Shown here one piece after another: positions 16,010-24,324 of a stretch of 27,422 nt of DNA; position 1 is the first letter of the stretch, and each line of letters starts with the position of its first letter. Source of the DNA: an uncultured Mollicutes bacterium. GTDB taxonomy: Bacteria > Bacillota_I > Bacilli_A > ML615J-28 > CAG-313. The position numbers were made by a program, and so were the translations under genes. The notes under the pieces were generated by a model. It searched no databases. It was given only the letters and a program-made list of their open reading frames with translations, and was not told the DNA's origin. Location of the stretch: assembly GCA_900548675.1 (NCBI GenBank), contig URLJ01000021.1:1-27422 (forward strand), written 5' to 3'.

Positions 16010-16916
16010 ATTTACTGTAAAACTCTAACACATCTTTATATAATTTATTTTTCACACTCGACTCATTATGACACTCATGTCTTACTTCAGGATATAAAAT
16101 TAATTTTGCTTTTATTCCTAATTTTGTGAAATCATTATAAAGTTTTTTAGGACCCTTACCAAATCTACCCACAGGGTCTTCTAAACCAGCAACTAAGAGA
16201 ATTTTAATCTTTTTGTTTATTTTATTTCTTTCGGCTTTCTTTTTGGAAACTAACAGCATTTTTGAAATAGAGTTATAATAATTTACAGGAAAATCTCTAT
16301 CACAGAATGGATCGTTTTCATATTTTGATATAACATCCTTATCATGAGTTAACCACCCATACTTTGGATGCTCTTCTTTAAATTTTTTATTGAATGAGCC
16401 TGTTCCCATCTTGCTGATGAATTTCGAATACTTTACTTCACCTTTCTTAGAATGAGTTAATAATTTCGCAAAAGCATATTTACAATTTGGGGCGTCAGTA
16501 CCTGACATTACAACTTTTTCAAAATCATCAGGGTATAGTTCAATGTATCTTTGTGTAGCCATCGAACCCATACTGTGAGAATATAGGTAATGGGGCATCT
16601 TTAAGGTGCTTGTAATTTCATCATAAACATATTTGATATCTTTTACAATAGCATCCATAAAGTCATACTCTTTAACTACACCAACATTTTCAGGTAATTT
16701 TGCAGTTCTACCATGTGCATAATGATCTGCACCAACGACTATATAGTCATTATTTGTGAAAAATTCAGCTAATTCATTATATCTTTCCATGTGTTCAGCC
16801 ATACCATGCGAAATTTGAATAACTGCTTTCGCTTTTTCTTTATTTTTTGGTTCCCACATATAAACATATAAATCAACTGTATCATCAAATTTTAAAGTTT
16901 TGATAGTATAAGCCAT
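16008..16916 (-). CDS. Alpha/beta hydrolase, lysophospholipase-like
   Basis: This 302-residue cytoplasmic hydrolase belongs to the serine-hydrolase family of monoacylglycerol lipases and lysophospholipases (Hydrolase_4). The oxyanion motif HGMAEH (37-42) follows the first core strand; the nucleophile elbow is Ser115 in YSHSMGSMA, with Ser instead of the usual Gly at the first elbow position; Asp247 in GLEDPVG and His280 in VRHECHNE complete the triad. No signal peptide is seen. Its ATG overlaps the deoB stop (TAATG), with AGGA as ribosome binding site, and it is the last gene of the operon. In Bacillus a purine nucleoside phosphorylase follows deoB, so the gene here replaces it. Confidence 0.85.
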   Translation of the reverse strand: MAYTIKTLKFDDTVDLYVYMWEPKNKEKAKAVIQISHGMAEHMERYNELAEFFTNNDYIVVGADHYAHGRTAKLPENVGVVKEYDFMDAIVKDIKYVYDEITSTLKMPHYLYSHSMGSMATQRYIELYPDDFEKVVMSGTDAPNCKYAFAKLLTHSKKGEVKYSKFISKMGTGSFNKKFKEEHPKYGWLTHDKDVISKYENDPFCDRDFPVNYYNSISKMLLVSKKKAERNKINKKIKILLVAGLEDPVGRFGKGPKKLYNDFTKLGIKAKLILYPEVRHECHNESSVKNKLYKDVLEFYSK

Positions 16917-18157
16917 TATTTTTCCTCGCTTTTAATATATTTCATTAAACTTACCCCTAGATTAGGGTCTGGAGCTTGTAATTTAAAGTTTTCAGCTATT
17001 GTTTGAGCAACACAAGCATGACTAACAAATGCAGGTGCAGTAGCTCCTTTTATAGCGTTATGGTAACATATTAAAGGTACGTACTCACGAGTATGATCTG
17101 TTCCCGTGTGTGTAGGGTCGTTACCATGATCGGCAACTACCATCACTAAATCTGTATCTTGCATTTTTGAACAAAACTCTTTTAAATCTTTATCAAAATC
17201 CATTATTGCTTTTGCATATCCATATGGATCGCGACGATGACCATATAATGCATCAAAATCTACCAGATTTGTAAAGCATAATCCCGTAAAGTCTTTATTG
17301 AGCATTTCAGTGGCAATTAGCATACCTTCCTTGTTATTTTTCGTTCTGAATGCGCTTGTAACGCCTTCGCCATCGAAAATATCATTAATTTTTCCTATCG
17401 CAATAACATCATATTTGTTTTCAGCTAAAACATCTAGCATCGTTTTAGAAAAAGGTTTTATTGCATAGTCATGTCTATTAGTTGTTCTTGTGAAAGTATC
17501 AGCAGTTTTGCCAACAAAAGGGCGAGCAATAATGCGGCCAACCATCCATTTGGGATTTTCAATAGTGATTTTGCGGGCATATTCGCAAATTTTGTACAAT
17601 TCCTCTAGCGGCACGACTTCTTCGTTAGCTGCAATTTGTAATACGGAATCGGCAGATGTATAAACAATTAAAGCGCCTGTTCTAATTTGCTCTTCACCAA
17701 GTTCTTTCATAATTTCCGTTCCACTAGCTGCAACATTCCCTATAACAGGTCGATTAGAATATTTTTCCAATTTTTCAATAAGTTCTTTTGGAAAGCCTGT
17801 ATCAGTAAAAGATGGAAAAGCTTTTGTAACTTTTAAACCCATAAGTTCAAAATGCCCTGTAAGTGTATCTTTTCCTACACTTACTTCTTGTAGTTTCGTA
17901 ACAAATGCTTTTGGAAAAGCAACAGGTTTTAGTCGCTCACTATTAATTAGTGAGCCCATTCCTAGTTCTTCTAAAAAAGGTGCCTTAAAAGAAGGAACGG
18001 TGTTTGCAATGTGCTCTAAAGTATTAGAGCCTTGGTCGCCATATTTTAGAGCATCAGGCAAAGCGCCAACGCCTAAAGAATCAGTTACAATTACAAAAAT
18101 ACGTTTAAATAAATGTTTTTTGTTTTCGTTTTCTATTTTAATATTTTCATTATTCAT
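16916..18157 (-). CDS. deoB: Phosphopentomutase
   Basis: DeoB interconverts ribose or deoxyribose 1-phosphate and 5-phosphate, linking nucleoside salvage to central metabolism. The protein is a member of the alkaline-phosphatase-like metalloenzymes: metal ligand Asp26 in VTDSLGVGALPDA, the phosphorylated Thr in DTLTGHFELMG, and the C-terminal metal cluster VVADHGNDPTHTGTDHTRE. I chose the ATG at 18157 (413 residues), preceded by GGGAG; an ATG at 18181 would overlap xerD by 23 bases without a ribosome binding site. The first 16 residues are a hydrophilic extension. The xerD-deoB order is also found in Bacillus. Confidence 0.96.
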   Translation of the reverse strand: MNNENIKIENENKKHLFKRIFVIVTDSLGVGALPDALKYGDQGSNTLEHIANTVPSFKAPFLEELGMGSLINSERLKPVAFPKAFVTKLQEVSVGKDTLTGHFELMGLKVTKAFPSFTDTGFPKELIEKLEKYSNRPVIGNVAASGTEIMKELGEEQIRTGALIVYTSADSVLQIAANEEVVPLEELYKICEYARKITIENPKWMVGRIIARPFVGKTADTFTRTTNRHDYAIKPFSKTMLDVLAENKYDVIAIGKINDIFDGEGVTSAFRTKNNKEGMLIATEMLNKDFTGLCFTNLVDFDALYGHRRDPYGYAKAIMDFDKDLKEFCSKMQDTDLVMVVADHGNDPTHTGTDHTREYVPLICYHNAIKGATAPAFVSHACVAQTIAENFKLQAPDPNLGVSLMKYIKSEEK

Positions 18158-18158
18158 T

Positions 18159-19055
18159 TTATTTCTCCCTTGGGTGAGCATTTTTATATACTTCTTTCAT
18201 TTTTTTCATTGATAAATGTGTATAAATTTGAGTTGTCGAAATATCTTCGTGCCCAAGCATTTCTTGAATAAGCCGTAAGTCAACCCCTGCTTCTAATAAA
18301 TGTGTTGCAAAAGAGTGTCTTAACGTGTGAGGAGAGACATCTTTTGTAATTCCACATTCGGCAGCGAGATTTTTTAATATTTTAAAAAAGCCTACTCTCG
18401 TCATTGGATCACCAATTTTGTTTAAAAACACAAAACCTGTGTCTTTACCAGGTTTGTTTAATAAGGGTCTGGCATTAATTAAGTAGTTACGCAAAACTCT
18501 GCTTGCGTAGTCATTAATAGGAACGATTCGTTCTTTATTTCCTTTTCCTCTAATTTGGATAAGTTTATCGCTCAAGTGTAAATTACTAATTTGGAGATTT
18601 ATCAATTCGCTAACTCGTAAACCGCAGGCATAAACTAGCTCTAGCATAGCTCGTGTTCTGATGTTTAAAGGTGTATCTTCATTAACACTTGATAAAAGTT
18701 TAACCACTTCGTCTACTGTCAAAACAGCAGGTAATTTCTTATCTAATTTAGGTGAATTTATGTTTAGTGCTACATTTTCTTTTGTATATCTTTCTAAAAA
18801 TAAGAACTTATGAAAAGACTTTATACTGCTTAAATAACGACTCATACTAGTTGATGTATATTTACTCTTTTTAAGAAAGAGCAAAAAACGATTTATTTCA
18901 TCGCTAGTAATATCACTTGCATCAGTTATCATGCATTTTTTCTGTAAAAAATCTACATAATGTTCAATATCTTTTACATATGCAGCAACCGTATTAGCAC
19001 TCATCATTTTTTCACTTTGTAAATAATACCGGTATTCTATTACTAAATTTTGCAT
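18159..19055 (-). CDS. xerD: Site-specific tyrosine recombinase XerD
   Basis: XerD with XerC resolves chromosome dimers at dif. It has the N-terminal SAM-like DNA-binding domain and the C-terminal catalytic domain with all six residues, numbered from the chosen start: Arg147 (ACGLRVSEL), Lys171 (RGKGNKERIVP), His243 and Arg246 (SPHTLRHSFATHLLEAGVDL), His269 (MLGHEDISTT) and the nucleophile Tyr278 (IYTHLS). The ATG at 19055 follows GGAGATAAAG and gives 298 residues, the usual length; the ATG at 19067 lacks a ribosome binding site. No transposon features surround it, and its place between spoIIM and deoB marks it as the housekeeping enzyme. Confidence 0.96.
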   Translation of the reverse strand: MQNLVIEYRYYLQSEKMMSANTVAAYVKDIEHYVDFLQKKCMITDASDITSDEINRFLLFLKKSKYTSTSMSRYLSSIKSFHKFLFLERYTKENVALNINSPKLDKKLPAVLTVDEVVKLLSSVNEDTPLNIRTRAMLELVYACGLRVSELINLQISNLHLSDKLIQIRGKGNKERIVPINDYASRVLRNYLINARPLLNKPGKDTGFVFLNKIGDPMTRVGFFKILKNLAAECGITKDVSPHTLRHSFATHLLEAGVDLRLIQEMLGHEDISTTQIYTHLSMKKMKEVYKNAHPREK

Positions 19056-19057
19056 CT

Positions 19058-19621
19058 TTATCTCCATATTAATGTTACTATTACACTATATATAGATACC
19101 ATTAAAATAGCTAGTAACAAGACTTTTATATAAGAATATAAAAATGATTCAAAAACATTTTTTTTATAATTTCTTACTTTAAATAAGAAAGCTGATAAAA
19201 CGATTATTAGTGGCACAATTATCAAATAATCACACAGAATGTACTTAAAAAGCTTAACACTACGGAATAGTAAATTATTTTTAAAGGCTATTTTTAAAAT
19301 CGTGCCATTAATATACCCTTTCAAAAAAACGATTATCAGGCTTAAAAGGGCGCCACAAGGTATAAAACCTAGAATCCACAGAAACATCACCGGCCCTACT
19401 TGGATAAAGAAAACTCTCATAAAAAAGCTTACACGGCTTAAATCATTATTTGTTATACTGCTTAAATCTAATTTTGTCTGGTTATTAAACAAATACATCG
19501 CTGCAATCATACCTATTATGTAAACGATAAAAACGGTAAGTCGTGCTTTAGTGAACAATGGATTCTTTTTAAAATAATATTTAAATTGGTTAATTATATT
19601 GCTCAGGAATATCACCTTCAA
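19058..19621 (-). CDS. spoIIM: Stage II sporulation protein M
   Basis: SpoIIM works with SpoIID and SpoIIP in the septal peptidoglycan-degrading machine that drives engulfment of the forespore. This protein of up to 187 residues has about five membrane segments and the SpoIIM/DUF95 layout: a basic N-terminal amphipathic stretch (FKYYFKKNPLFTKAR), a first membrane span, a short outside loop, and the central span with FLWILGFIPCGALLSLIIVFLKG. No in-frame ATG precedes the first membrane segment. The frame opens with TTG at 19621 and GTG at 19615; AAGGTGAT at 19618-19611 looks like a ribosome binding site for a still later non-ATG start. The N-terminus is therefore uncertain by about 10 residues. 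The order spoIIM-xerD-deoB is close to that of Bacillus. Confidence 0.82.
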   Translation of the reverse strand: MKVIFLSNIINQFKYYFKKNPLFTKARLTVFIVYIIGMIAAMYLFNNQTKLDLSSITNNDLSRVSFFMRVFFIQVGPVMFLWILGFIPCGALLSLIIVFLKGYINGTILKIAFKNNLLFRSVKLFKYILCDYLIIVPLIIVLSAFLFKVRNYKKNVFESFLYSYIKVLLLAILMVSIYSVIVTLIWR

Positions 19622-19623
19622 AA

Positions 19624-20763
19624 TTATATTATCTCACTAATAATATAATTTTGGACGTAATAATATGTAGGATTTAAAAAAATATTCAAACCTTTTTTTA
19701 AAAGGTACTTCTTTTTTAGCATTTCATTTATTTTTGGAAAAGAAGTTAATAAATCTTGATTAAATTTTTTTTGAAATTCTTGTTCATTTATTCCAGAAAC
19801 TTTTCTTAAACCTAAAATTACTTCATATTCCATCATATCTTTTATAGTTAAATCTTCAACATTAGTGATAAGAATCATATTTTTATCAATACTATCAATA
19901 TACTTATTAATGTTACTACATACTTGATATCGTTTATTTCCGATGTAACTAGCACTACTAGGACCTATGCCTAAATAGTGATCATTATTCCAATATATTT
20001 GATTATGAATAGACTGATAACCATCAATAGAAAAATTACTTGTTTCATATTGAATAAAATTATTTTTTGATAAAATGTCCCTAATTTTGTAGTAGCAACT
20101 AGCTTCAAAATCATCATCGGCTTTTTTAAAAAATCCTTTTCTTGCTTTTTCACCTAGAATGGTTTTAGTCTCCAAAATTAATGAATAACAAGAAATATGT
20201 GTTGGGTTTAAGTTAATAAATTTTTCTAAATCTTGTTTTAGAGCTAATTCGTCATAATTTTCCTTCGGCATAATGCCGTACATGAAATCAAGATTGTAGT
20301 TTGTAAAATTGAAGGTTTTAAGTAAAGCAATTTTTTTCTTAAATTGCTCGTAGTCAGTATATCTACCAATAACACGCTGTATTAAAGGATTAAATGACTG
20401 AACACCGATACTAACCCGCGAGATTTCATATTTCTTTAAAAGGTCCAAAAGTCTTTCATTTATATCTTCAGGGTTCAACTCAATTGTATATTCCATTAAA
20501 TAATATGACTTATTATTTTTTATAATAAATTCTTTTATTCTTTTAAGTATTTTTTCTAAATTGACATAAGATATGCATGAAGGCGTTCCGCCACCTATAT
20601 AAACCGTGTCTATATGGTCATTAATTTTCTTGTTGAGGTCAAATTCTTTTAAGAGTTTTTCAATAACTCTTGTTTGAAATTCGTCAGACACTTTCATTTT
20701 GTAAAAATCACAATAATTACAAATTTTATTACAAAATGGTATGTGAACATATAACCCAAACAT
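19624..20763 (-). CDS. hemW: Radical SAM heme chaperone HemW
   Basis: HemW resembles oxygen-independent coproporphyrinogen III oxidase but acts as a heme chaperone or a radical SAM enzyme of uncertain substrate. The 4Fe-4S motif CxxxCxxC is at Cys11, Cys15 and Cys18 (IPFCNKICNYCDFY), the HemW form in which the next residues are DFY. Downstream motifs include DTVYIGGGTPS, ELNPED, RVSIGVQSFN and the C-terminal HemN domain with the NDHYLGIGPSSAS segment. At 379 residues it has normal length. Its ATG overlaps the lepA stop by one base; lepA-hemW is a widely conserved pair. Confidence 0.95.
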   Translation of the reverse strand: MFGLYVHIPFCNKICNYCDFYKMKVSDEFQTRVIEKLLKEFDLNKKINDHIDTVYIGGGTPSCISYVNLEKILKRIKEFIIKNNKSYYLMEYTIELNPEDINERLLDLLKKYEISRVSIGVQSFNPLIQRVIGRYTDYEQFKKKIALLKTFNFTNYNLDFMYGIMPKENYDELALKQDLEKFINLNPTHISCYSLILETKTILGEKARKGFFKKADDDFEASCYYKIRDILSKNNFIQYETSNFSIDGYQSIHNQIYWNNDHYLGIGPSSASYIGNKRYQVCSNINKYIDSIDKNMILITNVEDLTIKDMMEYEVILGLRKVSGINEQEFQKKFNQDLLTSFPKINEMLKKKYLLKKGLNIFLNPTYYYVQNYIISEII

Positions 20764-22586
20764 TAGTCGTCGAGCTCCAATATCGCAAGAAAAGCACTTT
20801 GAGGAATCTCGACACTACCAACTTGTTTCATTCGTTTTTTACCTTCTTTTTGCTTTTCAAGCAATTTTTTCTTTCTTGAAACGTCTCCACCATAACACTT
20901 AGCTAGGACGTCTTTTCTTAAAGCTGCTATGTTTTCTCGAGCTATGATTTTGTTAGAAATGGCTGCTTGAACAGGAACTTCAAACATTTGACGAGGAATT
21001 AGCTTACGTAATTTTTGAACTAAAGCTCGTCCTTTAGCATAAGCAAAGTCTTTATGTATTATTACACTTAATGAATCTACTCTTTCTCCGTTTAAAAGGA
21101 TATCAAGTTTTACAAGATTAGACTCCTTATAATCGGCAAGTTCATAATCAAAAGATGCATATCCTCTAGTAGTTGATTTTAAACGATCGAAAAAGTCATA
21201 AACTATTTCTGCAAGAGGAATATCATAATGAAGTGACACTCTCGTTTGGTCAATATATTTCATATCTATGAATGTTCCTCTTTTTTGTTGACATAACTCC
21301 ATTATAGGTCCAACATATTCATTCGGAACCATTATTGTAGCATTCACATATGGTTCTTCGATTCTTTTAATGAGTGTTAAATCAGGTAAAAGCGACGGAT
21401 TATCAACTGCTATCATTGAACCATTAGTCAAATATACATGATAATCTACGCTTGGAGCTGTCGCTATAATTTCTATTTTGTACTCTCGCTCGATTCTTTC
21501 TTCAATAACATCCATATGAAGGAGGCCTAAAAAACCACATCTAAATCCATGGCCCAAGGCTTGAGATGTTTCTGGTTCATATGTAAGTGAAGCATCGTTA
21601 AGTTTGAGTTTTTCTAGTGCTTCTTTCAGTTCATCGTATTTATTAGCTTCTATTGGATAAATTCCACAAAAGACCATCGAATTAAGTCTTCGATATCCAG
21701 GAAGTGGTATAGGAGTTTGATTTTCTTCGATTGTTATCGTATCACCTACATGAACAGTTAAAACGTCTTTAATAGATGCGGCGATCCATCCAACATCGCC
21801 AACGGTTAAATAATCTCTTTTTCGTTCCTTCGGCGTATTGACACCAACCTCAGTCACTTCATAAACTGCCCCTGTAGCCATCATTCTTATATGATCGCCT
21901 TTTTTAACTGTACCATTTACTATTCTAACACTTGGAACGACACCACGATAAGCATCATAATAAGAATCAAAAATTAAAGCTTGGAGGGGAGCAGCAGGAT
22001 CACCTTTTGGTGAAGGAACCTTTTCTACTATTTGTTCTAATAATTCTTTAATTCCAACGCCTTCCTTAGCAGAAGCTAAAACTGCGTCTGATGCATCTAG
22101 TCCTATGACATCTTCAATTTCTTTTTTTACTTTTTCAGGATCTGCAGCTGGTAAATCAATTTTATTTATCACAGGTATAATTTCCAAATTATTGTCAACA
22201 GCAAGATAAACGTTCGCAAGAGTTTGTGCCTCTATACCTTGGGAAGCATCTACGACTAGAACTGCCCCCTCACAAGCGGCCAAACTTCTAGAAACTTCAT
22301 ACGTAAAGTCAACATGCCCTGGAGTGTCTATAAGATGAAAAATATAATCATTTCCGTTATCGGCATGGTATGGCAATTCTACTGCATTTAGTTTTATAGT
22401 TATGCCACGTTCACGTTCTAAATCCATTGAGTCAAGAAGTTGTTCTTTCATTTCCCTTACGTCAACAGCACCAGTTAGTTCTAATATGCGGTCAGCAATA
22501 GTACTTTTTCCATGATCAATATGGGCTATAATGGAGAAATTGCGGATAAACTTGGCTCTTTGCTTTAAATCATCATTTAAGCTCAT
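20763..22586 (-). CDS. lepA: Elongation factor 4 (LepA), ribosome-associated GTPase
   Basis: LepA is a translational GTPase involved in ribosome function or 30S biogenesis. This 607-residue protein has the G1 loop AHIDHGKST at 21-29, the switch I RERGITIK, G3 DTPGHVDF and G4 NKIDLP, then domains II and III, the EF-G-like domain V, and the LepA-specific C-terminal domain (about 490-607) with RKKKLLEKQKEGKKRMK. GAGGAAAT precedes the ATG. It is the second gene of the minus-strand operon. Confidence 0.97.
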   Translation of the reverse strand: MSLNDDLKQRAKFIRNFSIIAHIDHGKSTIADRILELTGAVDVREMKEQLLDSMDLERERGITIKLNAVELPYHADNGNDYIFHLIDTPGHVDFTYEVSRSLAACEGAVLVVDASQGIEAQTLANVYLAVDNNLEIIPVINKIDLPAADPEKVKKEIEDVIGLDASDAVLASAKEGVGIKELLEQIVEKVPSPKGDPAAPLQALIFDSYYDAYRGVVPSVRIVNGTVKKGDHIRMMATGAVYEVTEVGVNTPKERKRDYLTVGDVGWIAASIKDVLTVHVGDTITIEENQTPIPLPGYRRLNSMVFCGIYPIEANKYDELKEALEKLKLNDASLTYEPETSQALGHGFRCGFLGLLHMDVIEERIEREYKIEIIATAPSVDYHVYLTNGSMIAVDNPSLLPDLTLIKRIEEPYVNATIMVPNEYVGPIMELCQQKRGTFIDMKYIDQTRVSLHYDIPLAEIVYDFFDRLKSTTRGYASFDYELADYKESNLVKLDILLNGERVDSLSVIIHKDFAYAKGRALVQKLRKLIPRQMFEVPVQAAISNKIIARENIAALRKDVLAKCYGGDVSRKKKLLEKQKEGKKRMKQVGSVEIPQSAFLAILELDD

Positions 22587-22610
22587 ATTATTTCCTCAAT
22601 TATTAAAATT

Positions 22611-22997
22611 CTAATTTTCTATACTTTGATTGTTATTATTTTTATTATTATCTATATTTTCAATCTCTTTGTTTTCTATACTTGAAGCGTCATTTGGTAA
22701 ATTTTGTTGTTTATTTTTATTACTTTTTACCGCATTGGCATGAATTTGGGCTATTACGGCGTATGCATACCCAAGTATTAAAACAAGTAAATATAAATAT
22801 GTTAAATATTGTGTTAAATTGCATTTTAATTTATAAATTTGATAAATTGATATTAACATTAAAACGAGTGCAATAACGATGTCTACTAAAACATCATTTT
22901 TAGGAGTTTTATTTTTTAATCCCCTGAATTCTGAAAATACTAAATATCCTGCGAATAAAACGTAAGCTATCGGTAAAATAATGTATAAATATTTCAT
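22611..22997 (-). CDS. Small membrane protein of unknown function
   Basis: I do not recognise this 128-residue protein. It has three hydrophobic segments (about 3-22, 38-56 and 64-88) followed by a hydrophilic tail of about 38 residues rich in Asn, Lys and Glu with an Asn-rich run (NNKNNNN). The tail is probably disordered. A strong ribosome binding site (AAGGAGG) and a good promoter precede it, and it is the first gene of the unit that continues through lepA to the hydrolase, so it is likely expressed in growing cells. Confidence 0.75.
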   Translation of the reverse strand: MKYLYIILPIAYVLFAGYLVFSEFRGLKNKTPKNDVLVDIVIALVLMLISIYQIYKLKCNLTQYLTYLYLLVLILGYAYAVIAQIHANAVKSNKNKQQNLPNDASSIENKEIENIDNNKNNNNQSIEN

Positions 22998-23021
22998 AGA
23001 ATCCTCCTTATACTTTCGTAC

Positions 23022-23050
23022 ATTATATCACATTAAGCTTTTTTTTGCAA
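23022..23050 (-). promoter_or_regulatory. Sigma-A-type promoter of the lepA unit
   Basis: On the minus strand, -35 TTGCAA (23050-23045), 17-bp spacer, -10 TATAAT (23027-23022). The -35 box is embedded in the T run of the preceding terminator. Confidence 0.85.
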
Positions 23051-23077
23051 AAAAAAGGAATTGCATACGCAACTCCT
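23049..23077 (-). terminator. Rho-independent terminator of dapA
   Basis: Minus strand: AGGAGTTGC (23077-23069), loop GTAT, GCAATTCCT (23064-23056) with one G-U pair, then seven or more T. It starts immediately after the dapA stop codon. Confidence 0.85.
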
Positions 23078-23866
23078 CTATGCTTCATCTAACGGTGGTC
23101 TTGGCATACCTACTTTGAAATTATTTTCATTCATATGTTTTTTTATTCCATAAGGGTTAGGATATTTCTTTAGATATTTAATAATTGCATCTATTTCTTC
23201 ACAATGGTCGTTAGGGCTATTTAATAAGGTAATGTTTTCATTACTCATAACACTTATTATTCCATCAGCACCATGTTTGAAACCCCAAAAGTAATCTTCA
23301 TCGCGGCCGATGTAAACATTCTTATTAGATTCATCGATAAGATATTTAATTAATTCTAAATCATCACTTGCTTCTTTGATCCCTATTACTTTTTCAATCT
23401 TCAAAAGTTTTAATAATTCTTCTTTTTTTAACTTTACCCCTGTTCTTTTAGGAATATCATAAATGATAATAGGTTTTGAAGATACTTCAGATATTTTCAA
23501 ATAATGTTTTTCAATTCCATTGAAAGATGCCAAAACATAATATGGTATAACTACCATGTACGCATCACATTGTATTTGAGACATTTCTATTTTTTTAATT
23601 AAATTTATAGTTTCTATTGTCGATGCTGTACCAACATTTAAAATTATGAGTAGTTCAGGATAATATTTAGAAGAAACATATTGAAATAATTCTAGTTTTT
23701 CTTTTAGTTCAAGGAGATTTCCTTCTCCTGTTGTACCAGCCAAAACGATTCCTTTCGCATGGTTTTCAATTTGTGTTTTAACAAGTACATCTATCTTTTG
23801 ATAGTCAATTTCACCATTCTTTTTAAAAGGTGTGATAAGAGCTGTTATAATGTCGAAACTAATAAT
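23078..23866 (-). CDS. dapA: 4-hydroxy-tetrahydrodipicolinate synthase (DapA family) without ATG start
   Basis: DapA condenses pyruvate with aspartate semialdehyde in lysine and dipicolinate synthesis. The family motif begins ITALITPFKKNGEIDY and continues GTTGEG (Thr45, Thr46), Tyr136 in IYDIPKRTGV with Arg141, and the Schiff-base Lys164 in VIGIKEASDD. The frame is open far upstream but has no ATG or GTG in the right place. ATT at 23866 (or 23863), a few bases after AGAAGGGAA, gives an N-terminus of the usual length and 262 residues. The C-terminal part is shortened by about 30 residues compared with about 290 in the family, between the SVMSNE and NPYGIKKHM segments. It could be a functional DapA using a rare start, a related aldolase, or an early pseudogene. 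Confidence 0.7.
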   Translation of the reverse strand: MISFDIITALITPFKKNGEIDYQKIDVLVKTQIENHAKGIVLAGTTGEGNLLELKEKLELFQYVSSKYYPELLIILNVGTASTIETINLIKKIEMSQIQCDAYMVVIPYYVLASFNGIEKHYLKISEVSSKPIIIYDIPKRTGVKLKKEELLKLLKIEKVIGIKEASDDLELIKYLIDESNKNVYIGRDEDYFWGFKHGADGIISVMSNENITLLNSPNDHCEEIDAIIKYLKKYPNPYGIKKHMNENNFKVGMPRPPLDEA

Positions 23867-23869
23867 TTC

Positions 23870-23893
23870 CCTTCTTTCTGGATGGGAAGAAGG
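23870..23893 (-). promoter_or_regulatory. Hairpin covering the dapA ribosome binding site
   Basis: On the minus strand CCTTCTT (23893-23887) can pair with AAGAAGG (23876-23870), which is the Shine-Dalgarno sequence in front of the proposed ATT start. The ten-base loop is unstructured. Such pairing would lower translation of dapA. Confidence 0.4.
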
Positions 23894-23904
23894 CCGGTCT
23901 TGTT

Positions 23905-24204
23905 TTACAAGCTCTGACTCATCTTAACATGATATTTATGACAAAGTTCTTCTAATGATGCAGCATTATCATTTTTTAGATAAATAACTTCTCTCACCTT
24001 TAGCATTAAAAGTGCTTCTTCTAAAAAAAGACCAGTGTTTTCGATAAAACCATTCTTTTGATAATTGCTGAAAGGTATAAATATTGTTATAGGATCTTTT
24101 AAAAATTTTATTTTACAAATATCCTTGACTAACATTTTTGGTTCTTGAACTTTTTCCATAAAATCATTCATTTCAGATGACGGCCTTCCAATGATTATAT
24201 TCAT
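23905..24204 (-). CDS. Small protein of unknown function upstream of dapA
   Basis: I do not recognise this 99-residue protein. It begins MNIIIGRPSSEMNDF and contains alternating hydrophobic strands (DPITIFIPFS, REVIYLKNDNA) and helices (GLFLEEALLMLK, SLEELCHKYHVKM), suggesting a small alpha/beta fold. The pattern is distantly reminiscent of nucleoside deoxyribosyltransferase- or SLOG-like folds, but I cannot support that with a motif. I start at the ATG at 24204 because GGGGGTAAG precedes it; ATGs at 24219 and 24216 are alternatives. It ends 38 bases before dapA and is likely cotranscribed. It is divergent from the thiT riboswitch unit. Confidence 0.6.
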   Translation of the reverse strand: MNIIIGRPSSEMNDFMEKVQEPKMLVKDICKIKFLKDPITIFIPFSNYQKNGFIENTGLFLEEALLMLKVREVIYLKNDNAASLEELCHKYHVKMSQSL

Positions 24205-24274
24205 TCTTACCCCCATCAATACATTATATTCACATTTTTTAACAATTGTGCGTAATTTATTATTTACTTTTTTC

Positions 24275-24303
24275 TTGCAATAAAAGTTTAATTTTAGTAT
24301 AAT
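24275..24303 (+). promoter_or_regulatory. Sigma-A-type promoter of the thiT unit
   Basis: -35 TTGCAA (24275-24280), 17-bp spacer, -10 TATAAT (24298-24303). The TPP riboswitch begins about 20 bases downstream. Confidence 0.85.
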
Positions 24304-24324
24304 TTACACATAATAAACAATTAA

